Shown in pieces: positions 46,161-57,639 of a stretch of DNA of 64,000 bases; the stretch's first letter is position 1, and each line of letters starts with the position of its first letter. A program made the translations under genes and the position numbers. The notes beneath the pieces were generated by a model. That model saw only the letters and a list, made by a program, of their open reading frames with translations, did no database searches and had not been told where the DNA came from. The DNA comes from Asterella californica (taxonomy: Eukaryota; Streptophyta; Marchantiopsida; Marchantiales; Aytoniaceae): contig JAYKYS010000007.1 of the NCBI GenBank assembly GCA_036924285.1, positions 7,316,001 through 7,380,000 of the forward strand. The letters are read 5' to 3'.

Positions 46161-46173
46161 GGCTCTGATACCA
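46161..46173 (-). other. primer-binding site of retroelement A
   Basis: TGGTATCAGAGCC on the minus strand, complementary to the 3' end of initiator Met-tRNA and 5 bases from the 5' LTR end. This is the standard plant chromovirus primer site and fixes the element's orientation. Confidence 0.92.
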
Positions 46174-46178
46174 CTTTT

Positions 46179-47276
46179 TGCGCACCTACCGTCTTGTTGC
46201 GCCAGCGGAAGCTCTTGCTCAGTAGATCGCAAACTTTACACAGCTAACCTGCAAACACAATCACCAGTTAGCGTCCATGCATCACTTACCTTATCTCAGT
46301 TTGGTCCGGACCGGAGCCGACCCGTCTCCCTAATCATCAAGCTCAGCAATCCTAAGTCCCGACCTAGATCCGCCTAGGTCGATTCCAAAACATGAGCAAG
46401 TCACAAGATGACTTGGGGCGGACTTTTCATAAAGTCCAGGGTCCTAAACGATACCTCCAGCACACCTAGCGGTCCAACCGCCCGTGATGTCTGTATGGGT
46501 CTAGGATTCCTAACGGTGGTCTAACCCGTCGACTCGTTCCCTAGTCTTGCCCCAGCCCTTACAGCGTTCCTAAGTCCAGACGTCCAAGTCTGGACGAGAA
46601 CGTGTCTTGGAACCGGCCCAGCCATCATCTCATGCACCCAAAGTTCACCCGCCAAACCCTGGGGTCGGGTGACTCGTCCTGGCCCACCCAGGCATCGAGC
46701 CCCCCCTCATATATACTTCTGGGGATCGGCGGCCCCGCCCTCCTCTTTGGTCCCTGAAAATTATATCACAACCCGATTGTGGTTCGGCCATAACTTCTAG
46801 CTCGGAGGTCAGATTGAGGAGTGTTATATATCACTGGAAAGCTCTCGACGAGACCTTTCTCATGATATCTCATTCGCCTCGAGATCTTACGTGGAGCTCC
46901 GTCCACGACCTAAAACGTCCTTGGAGCTCCAACACTTAGTCATTTTCCAGAAACCTGTGGTCCAGACCCAGACTCGAACCCTGTGGTTGGACCAGCGTCC
47001 GAACCACAGTCCGTCTGCATCTCAGACCCACGTCTCAGACTCATGTTTCGGTCTGTTCTCAGACTTGCCCCCTTAGGTCAGCGTTTGTCCGGGAGTTTCT
47101 TGGGGTAGGCCCTTATGTCATAACCCAAGGTTCCAGAGAACCACTTAGGGTTCATCTGATCCCGACTTCCCGGCCAAGCCGTTAAGTTCTACTCGCAGCG
47201 TTCACAACCTAGCGCAAGTCCGTTAGGGTTCTGTTTTTTGCGTCTGCGCTCGATCTTGAGAATGAGGGTTGCGACA
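46179..47276 (-). repeat. 5' LTR of retroelement A
   Basis: About 1,098 bases. On the minus strand it begins TGTCGCAACCC and ends GGTAGGTGCGCA, the expected TG...CA form. It is followed at once by the primer-binding site. Confidence 0.93.
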
Positions 47277-47281
47277 ATAGG

Positions 47282-48377
47282 ACGGCAGGTGAACTTTTTT
47301 CCCACGGAAGGAAGAGGACAAGCGGATTATCCGCAGTAAAAATTTAAATTTTTCATTGCTTCATCGTCTCATTAAGCATTCTATAGAAATGAAGATGATA
47401 TAAAGATGATCTAGAATTATATGAATTAGTGAATGATATTATCCGTTCCTGCGAGTTTCGTTCGTCTATAAACACTGTTCTGATACACTTGTCATGTGAG
47501 TCCACATACAAGTGTAAATGAGATAATTACACATGTTACATTTACTACAGAGACTAGTGTTGACTTAAGATGCAAGACGTCACGAGTTCAAAACCCAGAC
47601 TACTCAATTCTCTACAGAGCGGAAACATAAGGTATTGAATCCAAAGCAGAGTAGATTATTTAATACAGAGCTAGAAAAGTAAATAATAACTAATATCACA
47701 AACTTAGAGGGGTAGTCTAAAAATCAGAATAGAATTCATAAACTTAGAGGGGTAATCTAAAAATCAAACCGTACCAAGAGCATTCCAAGACAACATCTGA
47801 TTGGTTCTGAGATATAATATTCTTATCTAGAAATATGAAGATATTGTGATACATGAAGCGAACTGAGGCTCCGGTGAATATACTTGGACTATGATAAATG
47901 CATGGTAACCAGGAGACTTGATTATGAAAGGGAGTTGTCTCGAACAAAGAAATCTAACCATTACATCCAGAATACTTTTGCTTATTTATTATACTTCTGA
48001 ATTTCTCTACGAGAACTCCTTTAAAGAAAGATTTAATCCAAGCTCTCGCATAGCTTTGTACTAGTATGTCGTTCACTTCAGAACGAACTAGTGACTATGT
48101 AGTCACTTTGTTAGCTTGAACGGAACCCGTTATAGATACCATTCAAGAAGATCAAACCTTAACTTGACGAGACGATATTAACCGTCAGTCTGAGATCATT
48201 GTCCTTTAGCTTGAACATTAGCCGCCGTGGATACTACCAAACCCCTCTTTCATCAATTTCTAACTTTTTTTGAACAAGAATCGACTGATACAATAGATGC
48301 ATCATCGTTGCATCTCATGTGAGAGGTTGAGGATTATGTAAGTAACAGTTGAACTAGTTTACTTCGAGTTCTTATCT
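47282..48377. other. AT-rich non-coding flank with a possible tRNA-derived SINE remnant
   Basis: No gene is supported. At 47548-47615 a segment resembles a tRNA-derived SINE head: TAGTGTTGACTTAAGATGCA, followed by a box-B-like GAGTTCAAAACCC. At 47702-47768 a 43-base unit containing AAACTTAGAGGGGTA is duplicated in tandem. Confidence 0.4.
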
Positions 48378-51300
48378 TTGTTTTGTGATTCACGTTCAGA
48401 CGAAAGAAATAGATATCGATCATTCAAGATGTTAATTTTGAGTGTAATGTTGTTTCAACTTCTCTCTCACGATAGAGAGTTCTTAGCAACCTTGGAATAT
48501 AATGAAAGGGATTCTCTCAAGACATTTAGACAAAGATTAAAAGAGCACGATATTTTTGAGACCCATTTTTAGTTCTAGGACTTGAGAGCGTCTGCCAGAG
48601 TGAAACTTAATCTAGAGCATATCATCCGAGTGGATTCTTTTGGAGGAAAGATTGTGGTGGTTAAAGTGAAAGATTTGGATAGTCCACACCAAGTACATGA
48701 TCGTGTAATTGATTCTTTGAGAACCGCTCAAGTTCATGAGGTTAGCACGAACAACAAAGTCGATGTCACTGTAAGACTAATGAACTTGATGCGAGGAGTT
48801 TTCAAGTTTTTACATATCCTTCTGCATCATTGGGTGTCATCTTTTCTATTGATCGAGATTCTTCTCGAGGTGTCATCGAACTTAACTTGAGGTATCAGTT
48901 TCAATCTCTAAAAATGTCGAATACCATAGAAAAATTATAGAAGGATCAAGTAGGGAAGTTAAAGAAATACTGTACAATAAATGGTCTTGGAGATCATTCT
49001 GGAATGTAAAGATGTAAGATGAAGGTTACACAATGCAAGCTCGTTTGGTTTGTTTAGAGTGTAAATCTGAATCTAGACGAGTTGATGGAGCGTTAGATCG
49101 GTCTCACATAGTCAATATTTTTCTGAATTTCTGTAACAAATTCCAAGGCGAGCAAGCATCAAGCCATTACTGCCACATGCGTAAGTTATTTCTACATGCA
49201 GTCCCTAAGAAAGAAGAGAATGTAATAGATCATAGAGCCGAGGTAAATTTTGCGGTTGAGATAGAGTGGTTTGAGTAAATTCAGCAGAAGTGATGGAACA
49301 GAAACCCTTCAAGGTCGAAGGAAACTTGGATCACGAGCCATGTCTTTCTTACATTTTCGCATCCTTTGTATTCATTGTGGGACGAAGTTTGAACTAGTTC
49401 CGAAGTAGAGAAATCTGGAGTGTAATTAACATTAGCACTTGAGTTCCGAAGGACATGTCGATAACGTGCAGAAGGACATAGAGCTGATGAGTTCCGGTCC
49501 AGTGCGATCTGGATCTAGAGGAAGGTCTCCAAAACTTGATGTCAGAGATACAAAGTGATGAAACGCTCTCAGTTCATATTCAAATTCATTGTCTTTACCA
49601 GGTGTGACTGACATAGAAGGAAAGATCAGTGAAATAGATGTTGAATTGTCATTGTTATGTTGGGGTTATTGTTCAGCACTATTTTCTATGTCGGTAGATC
49701 TTTCAGTGTTAAAGCTATTTTTTTGAGAAACCTGGTGGACCATACCTTTTACCACAACCAAAGTATTCAACCAACAACTTCAAAAAGTAGAAGTTATAGA
49801 AGGTTGTTTTGACACAAAGATTGTGCATTTATTACACGTCTTGCAAGAAGATTTGAGAACCTTGTTGTATGGCTTGCTTTGATATCAATAAGCGTTCTAA
49901 CTTCAGCAACGATGTATTAGAGAAGGACCGACTTTGATCAAACGACGAACCAGAGACTCATCATCAAAGATCAGACTTGATTATCTTACTATCCCTGAAC
50001 TTTATCAACAAGCTCAACAACTGGGCAGGGTTAGACGAAGATAACATTTTGAGTTATTTGTTTTACATAGGAAGATATGTATACTTATGACACTAAAATA
50101 TAAACTTGATGAATTGCTTGAGGAAGCAAAAGAAAGAAAAGACATAGTTTTGTTTCTTAAGAATAATTTGTTACGCTCACAGAGTATGAGGTTTTGGAGA
50201 CAAAGATGCATTGTGGGATTACTTAAAAGACATAACTCAGAATTTGACTTGTAAACATCAAGATTCAAGATATTCAAAATCTCATAAGGCCATATGTCAA
50301 ACTTTGATTATCAATTGTCTCTCTTTAAATTTGCTTAAAGTAAGAGATAGTCAAGCGAGTTAGAGCGGACACAATCCAATGTTTGCTTGGTATGAAGAGA
50401 TATATTTTTGTTGAAGTTGGTCGTATCTTAGCGTCTGCTGAGCAATTTCATGGTACCCAAGGGGACGTTCTAGTGCTATTAGCTAAAGATAAAACACGAA
50501 TAAGATATGACATAAAAGTTCTTCCGACACCTAGCTTCTTTGTTACAGCATATTGTATCATGTTCTACTCGCTGTTTGTGATTTAATGTAATTCTTTTCA
50601 TGAGTTGTGTTAACTGTGTCAGTTTGAGTGCAGATGAGATTCTAGACATGACACCTTCATTGGATTTTGTGGTTCGAAAGAAGATCATGTTTGTTGACGT
50701 GGATTGGAAGTGGAAGTGGGAGCCGATGAAGAAGCATATGCGAGAATTGTGGACTACTTTGTGAATAATGTCAAGAGTTCAAACGCTGGAGTAATTATTT
50801 GTAATCCTTTGTCAAAGATTTCTTATGTCATTTCCATTTAGGTTTAATTTGGATTTGTTTGTTGTTTTCATAAATTGCCCATGTTACTCATCTTTGCTTG
50901 TGCTACATGTAATATATTCACATCACCATGGGTCCGAGAACATTGGAGGTGTCTGAAAGAGACTTGGGATAACACATGTAGAGATGTGGTTGGTCCAGTA
51001 ATAGATCATTCTAGTGATAGTGATTCTAGAAGGAGGAAATTGCAACTTGAAGACTATACATATGATTCTGGTTGTCGATTAACGATAGCTTGGGAGGGAT
51101 GGTCTCTTTCAAGACAGATTTTGGAAAATTTGGATGTGTACTGCTTAGGGGATCAAGACCCCCTCATAATGGGAAGAAAATGATGAATCCTCTAGACAAG
51201 AGTATCGAACCTTTGGTGTTGGGAGATTTTTATGCATGTTTAAGATATGTTCAAAGAGCATATTCTCTATATTCAATCGATGAGCATGGTTTGACTTATG

Positions 51301-51620
51301 ATGATGTATGTCGACGGGATCGTCAAAATTGAGCAAGCCCTCAGAAATTATGCAGCAGACGAGTGCAAGAGATATGAGAGATATGAGAAGATTTTAATCA
51401 AGAGAGAACACTGGAGACAGACATTTACTTGAAGTGGTTGGAGATTATATTGATATTTTTTATTTAGTAAAGTTGGATTTATATTCTAGGGTAGTTCTTT
51501 GTGCAAATGTGTCTTTCTTTTTCAGACTATGGAGACTTTGACTCACAAAGATAATCATTTCATTTTTGGTGATACGCAAGCGTTAAGTGAAAAGAATTTC
51601 ATTACCATGCAATGTTTCTA
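48378..51620 (+). pseudogene. decayed long protein gene of unrecognised family
   Basis: I do not recognise this family. Protein-like sequence runs for about 3 kb on the plus strand in shifting frames. Segments: 48582-48890 (RASARVKLNLEHIIRVDSFG, VKVKDLDSPHQVHDRVIDSL); 49033-49278, Cys/His-containing (LVCLECKSES, SHYCHMRKLFLHAV); 50383-50540 (VEVGRILASAEQFHG, DVLVLLAKDK); 50620-50750 (MTPSLDFVVRKKIMFVDVDW); 50930-51080 (CRDVVGPVIDHSSDSDSRRR, KLQLEDYTY); 51072-51332 (LVLGDFYACLRYVQRAYSLY); and 51443-51545 (DYIDIFYLVKLDLYSRVV, VSFFFRLWRLW). Stops and frameshifts occur every few hundred bases. Composition is AT-richer than the host genes. It could be a domesticated or mobile-element gene or an old host pseudogene. 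Confidence 0.55.
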
Positions 51621-52190
51621 GGAGGGGATGGGTCAGCAGCGAGAAGCGAGAAGCGAGAAGCAAGAAAGGAGAAGACGTTTAGAACATTTTAAGCACATAT
51701 GTAAGCTTTTGGAAGTCTGGAAAATGTGTACTTCAAATTATGTGATTGTCGTGCGAATACACATCGCTACACAACATACACCGCTGTTAGAGATACATCA
51801 CACATACACATAACACATGGATGATGTCATACACATACACAAGTGTATCACAATCGCCTCCCTAACTGACGATTAGGTCCCTCTAACTCCAGATAGCCCC
51901 ATATCCCCCAACTACGTGGTATACATCTTCATGGATGCAAGGATCAGGAGGACGGGTGCTAGACCGTCTCATCGTTAATCGTCTGTCTGCAATCAATATC
52001 ACACAAAGATCTAATCAGCTATCTCTGCTATATACATCGAGGACATACCCACCGTCCAACAGGAATGACATTGAGAGGTGGAGTCAAACATGACATGTGC
52101 TAACTTCTAGAACAACCATCACACACCAACATACGGACTGCTCCATCAAGAGACTCACACAACATACACCTCAAGCCCGCGCGTACAATT
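51621..52190. other. non-coding flank of retroelement B2
   Basis: A short GAGAAGC microsatellite lies at 51640-51665, followed by a CA-rich stretch (CACATACACA) at 51790-51840. This may include the 3' end of retroelement B2, but I could not match it to an LTR on the other side. Confidence 0.4.
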
Positions 52191-53290
52191 GCTAAGCTTG
52201 GATCAACGGTATCATCGATGTTGGGAAGATGATATGGCACGCAATACGCACATGGTCCTTCCAAACAACACCATCAAGGTCCTCTAACATGAGTACTCTA
52301 GAAAGAAATACCTCACACAGCACTCGTAAAATAGTGCACCCTGCGGTCACATCCAACGTCGTCGGTGTAGTCTGTTGCAGATAGATATAATCGTCAGGAT
52401 GAAACCTGCGAATTGATGGCCGATAATCTCCTCCTCGAATAATCGTATATCGCAACGTGTTTCTATGCTGAGCAATCGTTAGGTTCTTAAAACCCATGGA
52501 CATAACTCTCCGAAATGTCTCTGCTCGTTGAGAACATGCTCTCACTCACACATCCGTGTTCCTGATCACCCAATCGTCCGCGTATGTCCGAGTTATCAAG
52601 GTTCAGCACCTCAATAGAATCATGATGAATGACCGAAGATAAATTTGGATCTCGGTCATACAATAGAAAGTAAAGTGAGAAGGAAGCCAAAAACACTTGT
52701 CGGCTAAAATGATAACCCATAGCCAACCATGATAACTGCATATCCGAGTCTCCTTAGTGACCTTCTGCAAGTCATACTTGCGCAATCTTCTCTTCACCGT
52801 CTGAACTACCTTCTCCGTCAAGCCATCCATCTCAAGATGATCTCGAGATGTTGTCCGATGATCAATCAGCGCATGATACAAATGTCTAAAACTCACCAAG
52901 AAACTCTGTACCTTGGTCCGTCAAATCTTCAGCTGGTGCTCCAAAACCACTCAACACTCGATCTAAGAACACATACGCCGTCCCTTCACTCGTCTTGTCC
53001 GGTAATGCCATCAACTCAATCCACTTGGAGAAGTACTCCATCGTCACCAACACATACCGATGATGACGTACGATCAACGATAAAGGTCCCGCAAAATCCA
53101 AACTCCAACGGTAATCCAACCCCATAATCGATAAGGGATGTAACTGCGGAGTAGGAGCATTAAACGATGCTCGTACTCGATAACAAACCACACATCGTGC
53201 GACAAACTGCTGCACATCAATATGCATACCACGCCACCAGTATTGTCCTTGGAGTAAGCTATGCGTACGCTTCACTCTAAAATGTCTCAA
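52190..53290 (-). pseudogene. integrase of retroelement B2
   Basis: The N-terminal part lies at 53290-52886. It has zinc-binding HFRVKRTHSLLQGQYWWRGM and CVVC, the first catalytic Asp in LDFAGPLSL, FSKWIELMALPDKT, then the second Asp in DQGTEFLGEF. The part around the catalytic Glu (52890-52600) is frameshifted. The C-terminal module at 52545-52192 reads RRFHPDDYIYLQQTTPTTLD and ends WKDHV. It differs strongly from the integrase fragment at 1575-2262. Confidence 0.82.
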
Positions 53291-53699
53291 CTCCTCATAG
53301 ACATGTCCTACTAACTATGTCTTTTGGAAGAATGTGGCATCTATCCGTACTCTCTCATCATCTCGAAGTGCATGTTGTCCTTCTCGTCGAAATCTTTTCG
53401 TTCGTTGAAAGACACGATCTCGCTCCTTGGCACTTACTGTGCCTAGCACCATTCCAATACGTAGATAATCCATTACGGTCACATCGTCGTGGATATCTCG
53501 CTGGTCTGAAACACCATCTTCATCCTCAAGATCTGGAGACTCACCATCTACGCTCTGACTTGAGAAAGATACAACCTGACCCTCCATACTAGAGTTCATG
53601 ACCAACACACAAAGAAAGACAGATGCATGCCACCCTGGCACTATCTCCTCATCAACCTCGTCATGCCATCGAGTCCCAATCTGATCCTGCTGACTCGTG

Positions 53700-55170
53700 C
53701 ATGGGTTGCGATTCAACCCATCGACATCTAGGTTTGCAACTCCAGATCTATGCACACTTGGAAGTCATATTCTTGTAAGATCAGAGCCCATCGTGCAAGC
53801 TTCCTTGTAAGCTTGTCGGACTCCATCAACCACTTGAGCGGCTGGTGATCAGTAATGAGAGTAAAGGAGTTATCAAACAGATAATATCGGAAGTGTGCAA
53901 CAGCTCACACTGTAGCTAAACACTCCCTCTCGTACGAACTGTACCTCACCTTTGCTGAATTGTTGGAGCGACTGACATACGCCACCACAAACTCCTTTTT
54001 CTCATCATCATGCTGAGTCAACACTGCTCCAAGTGCCAACATACTCCAATCTGTGTGCAGTTGGAAAGGATGCCCCCTAACTGGTCTTCTCAAGACGAGA
54101 GCAGATGTCAACCTATTCTTGAGCTCTACAAGAGCTCGCTCTTGCTCATCTCCCCACTGCCACTCTTGGTCCACTTTCATTAGCTTGGTCAACGGCTTTG
54201 CAAATATATTAAACCTCTTCACGTATCGACGATAGAAGTTCATCAAACCAACAAATGTTTGAACTCGACTCACATCTGTGAGACGTGAAATACGTGCAAT
54301 AGCCTCAACCTTCGTCTGTTGAACACCCAACCCACCTGGGTAGACAATGTGGTCCAGATACTCTACCAACTCTTGGAAGAACTTACACTTCCCAAGGTGT
54401 AACTTCAACTCATGAGCTCTCAACCGCTCGAACACATTCCACAAGTGTCTCTCATGCTCCTCCACTGTAGCACTATAGACTAAGATGTCGTCAATGTAAC
54501 ATCTGACGAAATCCAGTCCTGCTAGGATCTTATCTATCACCCTTTGGAACTCAGCAGGGGCATTCTTCAACCTAAATGATAAGAACCGCCATTGATACAA
54601 ACAATCCTTGTCGCGAGAGTCAATTCTTCAGAATGCTGTCATGGACTTATCTTCTTCTCTCACCGGCAACTGATGATACTCTGCTCGAAGGTCCAAAGTA
54701 TTAAAGACGTTCACATGCCCCCACTGCATCAAAGATCTCCTCAGGTGTTGGCATGACATACTTATCAGACTTCGTCTGCCGATTGATAAGACGGTTGTCT
54801 CCACACATCTGTCTATCCGTGTAGTTTGTCATACATATTCTTCTTTGCTTGCATAAAAGTGACAGATGCATACTCTCCATGCGTCCAATAAGTCTTGAGC
54901 AGCCTCCAACAAGTCTTGAGTCCTACTCTGGATCAAGGCTCTCTTTATGTCACTGTATCTGTAAGGACGTCGAAAGATTGACGTGTCATTAGCCAAGTCG
55001 ATCCGTATACCATGTCCCTTCAAGGTACCCAAATCCTTCATACTGAAGGCAAAACAATTCTTGTAGTTCTTCAGGAATCTCTGAACTCTTCGTCTCTCCT
55101 CTCTTATAAGCTTGGGTCCAATCTCCAGCTCCCAAGTATCCTTTGTCACCACGCTAGAGGTAGAAGACGA
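53700..55170 (-). pseudogene. reverse transcriptase and RNase H of retroelement B2
   Basis: The RT N-terminal region is open at 55152-54829, with a frame break before the MCGDYR-type block near 54800. The palm and connection are open at 54600-53905, including LSFRLKNAPAEFQRVI, catalytic YIDDILVYS (54500-54474), FVGLMNFYRRYVKRF, and the RNase H start LHTDWSMLALGAVLTQ. RNase H continues after a stop at about 53905 to DGLNRNPCTSQ at 53725-53690. A tail shared with copy B1 (VDEEIVPGWHASVF, SDQRDIHDDVTV) follows. Confidence 0.85.
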
Positions 55171-55399
55171 AGTCGTTGACTGCTATCTTGTAGCCCCTAT
55201 AGCAATTTCTTTCTGCTCATCACCAACAACCTCCATCGCCATTGTGCGAAATGCTTCTGCAATCCTAGCTGCAAGCTCCACACTCTCTCTTACGATATTT
55301 CCATGATGTCCAAGGATCACGAACTCCACACGCCTTACCTCCAGCCTTTGTCTCCACCGACCTAGTAGGCAAAGTACTCAGAAATGTCCAAGCAGTAAC

Positions 55400-56372
55400 A
55401 CCCGTCGATCACATCTGACGCTGCTCAGCCAATCCAAGGCTAACAATCCACGTCCAGCAATTCAAGTCTATTGCTTGACTCAACACCTGACGACGTGAAG
55501 TCTTTGACATCGAAGCTACTGTTGTCGTACTCGTAGAGAAACCCATCGCTCGCTCTCTCTCATCGGCATTGAGCTCCACCAACTGTGTAACCGAGCATCC
55601 CACAGAAGTCCAGGTCCTTCATCTCTCTAAGCATGTGACGCTGAAAAGCTCACCAAAGTGGACAACATTGTCATGGGGACGGTAGGTTCATCACTACCAT
55701 GGGTGACCTATCGATGACTCTCACTACTTAAGATCGTCACCATGCATCCAAGATGTCATCAACTGTGAGGTGCGCTAGTAGTCTCATTGCATCGTGTGCG
55801 TGCTTGAGCACCTCCTTCGATAACAAGTTCGTCCATCACAACCGTGCACGATGTACACAAGATCTCACTCTCACTGCATCTAACAATACTATCTGTTCGA
55901 TCCAAGATCACACTCTACATCATTTGTGTACCAGCATCACTCAACAAAGAAACGTTCTCCAAGATGTACGTTGGAGAATTCATCTGATACATCCAGAGAT
56001 GTCGCAAGATCCGTAACATCTCTCAGAACATCCTAGATCACGGATCATGTAAACCCTGATCTCTTCCAGCACGCATGTGATCTTGACATGATCACCGACT
56101 ATCACCAAGTGAATGATGTCAACGAACGTGAGATCCTGCGCCCCCAACAGCGAAATATCTGACGGTAATGCTTGCTGATATCCTCTAACAGCTGATATGG
56201 ACAACAACTCAGGATATCTCTACATCAAACATGTCACATGACGCAATGAGATGCGTCTCGCAACCTCATCTTTCTCCACATACAAGTATCGATGTAATTG
56301 TATGCCTAACTGCAATACTGCAGCCAAACCTATGCTGATCCTTCCAAACAGCTCCAACACACATACACCCTC
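55400..56372 (-). pseudogene. DNMT3-like C5-cytosine DNA methyltransferase domain inside retroelement B2
   Basis: The same domain as at 2847-3795. Motif I reads CVLELFGRISIGLAAVLQ (codons from 56366 downwards), followed by LHRYLYVEKDEVARRISLRH, which fits motif II with an acidic residue after the second strand. HLVIVG precedes the catalytic region at about 56083-56091. There the Pro has become Ser but TGT for the catalytic Cys persists, one base out of frame. YILENV (motif VI, Glu-Asn-Val at 55951-55959) and VHRARL-stop-WTNLL (motif VIII) follow. An open 64-codon frame (55603-55409) holds DERERAMGFSTSTT and LNCWTWIVSLGLAEQ, corresponding to motifs IX-X. There are at least three stops and two frameshifts. 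It is positioned exactly between protease and RT. Confidence 0.82.
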
Positions 56373-56777
56373 TTCTAGATACTGCCACACAATGAGAGTC
56401 GTATCCAATGGTGATAAGGTCACAAAGCCAGTAGCAGGAACAACGCATTGTTCCTCTACTGATGATACAAAGGCTTCACTCCAAGCCTGCTGCACCAACC
56501 GATCAGCATATTGCTGCAACTCTCCACTCGAACTCTCTAGTGGAACATCCAAGGCAGATGGTACTACTGCTAATGTAGTCATGCTAGGCATGTCCTCCAC
56601 CTCCTCAAAGACCGGAGTATTCTCCGCATGGGCATTGGTCTCTAACAACTCGTCTGACCAAGTGATAACCGAACTGAACCCTGCGACTGATGTCATCGTC
56701 TATGGTGTAGGCTCTGTTGTCCCAACTCTAGCACTGAACCGCACTGGTAAGCGGCTCACTCGTCCTTCACCGGACTG

Positions 56778-57110
56778 TCAACCTGGTCTGTAAGATGCTG
56801 TCTTCGTCCAATAATTGATCACGAACACCATAGGATATAACATAACACCTCCAACCAACACATCATAAGACTCTGTGGCCGTAACCATTGTCTTGGTCTT
56901 CACCATGGAGCCATCCATGAGATGATCTGGTCGAACTCTCACCGTCAGCATTTCGCGTGATATGTGTAGAGTTGTACCTCTTGATCTCTCTAGAGATGTC
57001 TGTAGCTGGAATGGACATCTCTCCACCTCGAACTTCATCAGATCCAAACCAATGCACGCCGCCTTCCTCAACATCAACGGCTGGGCTCCAGAGTCCAACA
57101 AGACTTTCTA
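56778..57110 (-). pseudogene. aspartic protease region of retroelement B2
   Basis: An open frame from 57101 contains the active-site triad LDSGAQPLML, then LTVRVRPDHLMDGS, YDVLVGG and a C-terminal DYWTK-like block (NYWTKTASYRPG). Copy B1 retains only the part after the active site. Confidence 0.78.
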
Positions 57111-57639
57111 CGGTCGATACACTTTCTCTGAAGATGTCACCAAACAGAAGATACCACTTCTGTTGTCCAACAACACCACACTTGGTGTCAAACAATCGCC
57201 GGCCTAGATGGTAACTCATCTAACCTGGCAGCCGTCGCTTGCCAAGTACCATTGATAGCTGTCTTGATCCTCGGCTCCATGGACACATCTATCGTCTCTC
57301 GTTGAACCACCTCAGCGCTAGAGATAACTATATCCTCGCTCTCATTGAGCGTGGCTGCCAACTGAACTACTAGAGCTAAGCTTACTGCCAATGTCTTCTT
57401 ATTTGTGGTTGAAAATAGTGAGGCTCAGAGAACTGATATAGCCGCCCCCAACATCGAGTTTGACGTCACATCCACGGATATCGAGGGTTGACTCGCATCA
57501 ACTCCACTCATGGATGTCGATGTCTCTAACTCCATTACATCATCGATAGGTCGTTTAAGAATCATAGACATGGTCCTCAATGCCTCCGATAACATGAACG
57601 ACTGAGGAAGCCTGGTCTGTCTATCAATCTCTCCACGTT

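Larger units (their letters stand above)
40298..47276 (-). mobile_element. Ty3/gypsy chromovirus retrotransposon A, two LTRs, dead
   Basis: A 7.0-kb LTR retroelement on the minus strand. The 5' LTR is 46179-47276 and the 3' LTR 40298-41414. A 5-base target-site duplication ATAGG flanks both ends (40293-40297 and 47277-47281). The primer-binding site, TGGTATCAGAGCC on the minus strand at 46161-46173, matches the 3' end of initiator Met-tRNA. A purine-rich tract (AAAGTGGGGGTGAG on the minus strand) abuts the 3' LTR. The order is gag, CCHC, protease, RT, then a disrupted RNase H/integrase, then integrase C-terminus with a chromodomain. The LTRs differ at many positions, so the insertion is old. 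Confidence 0.93.
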
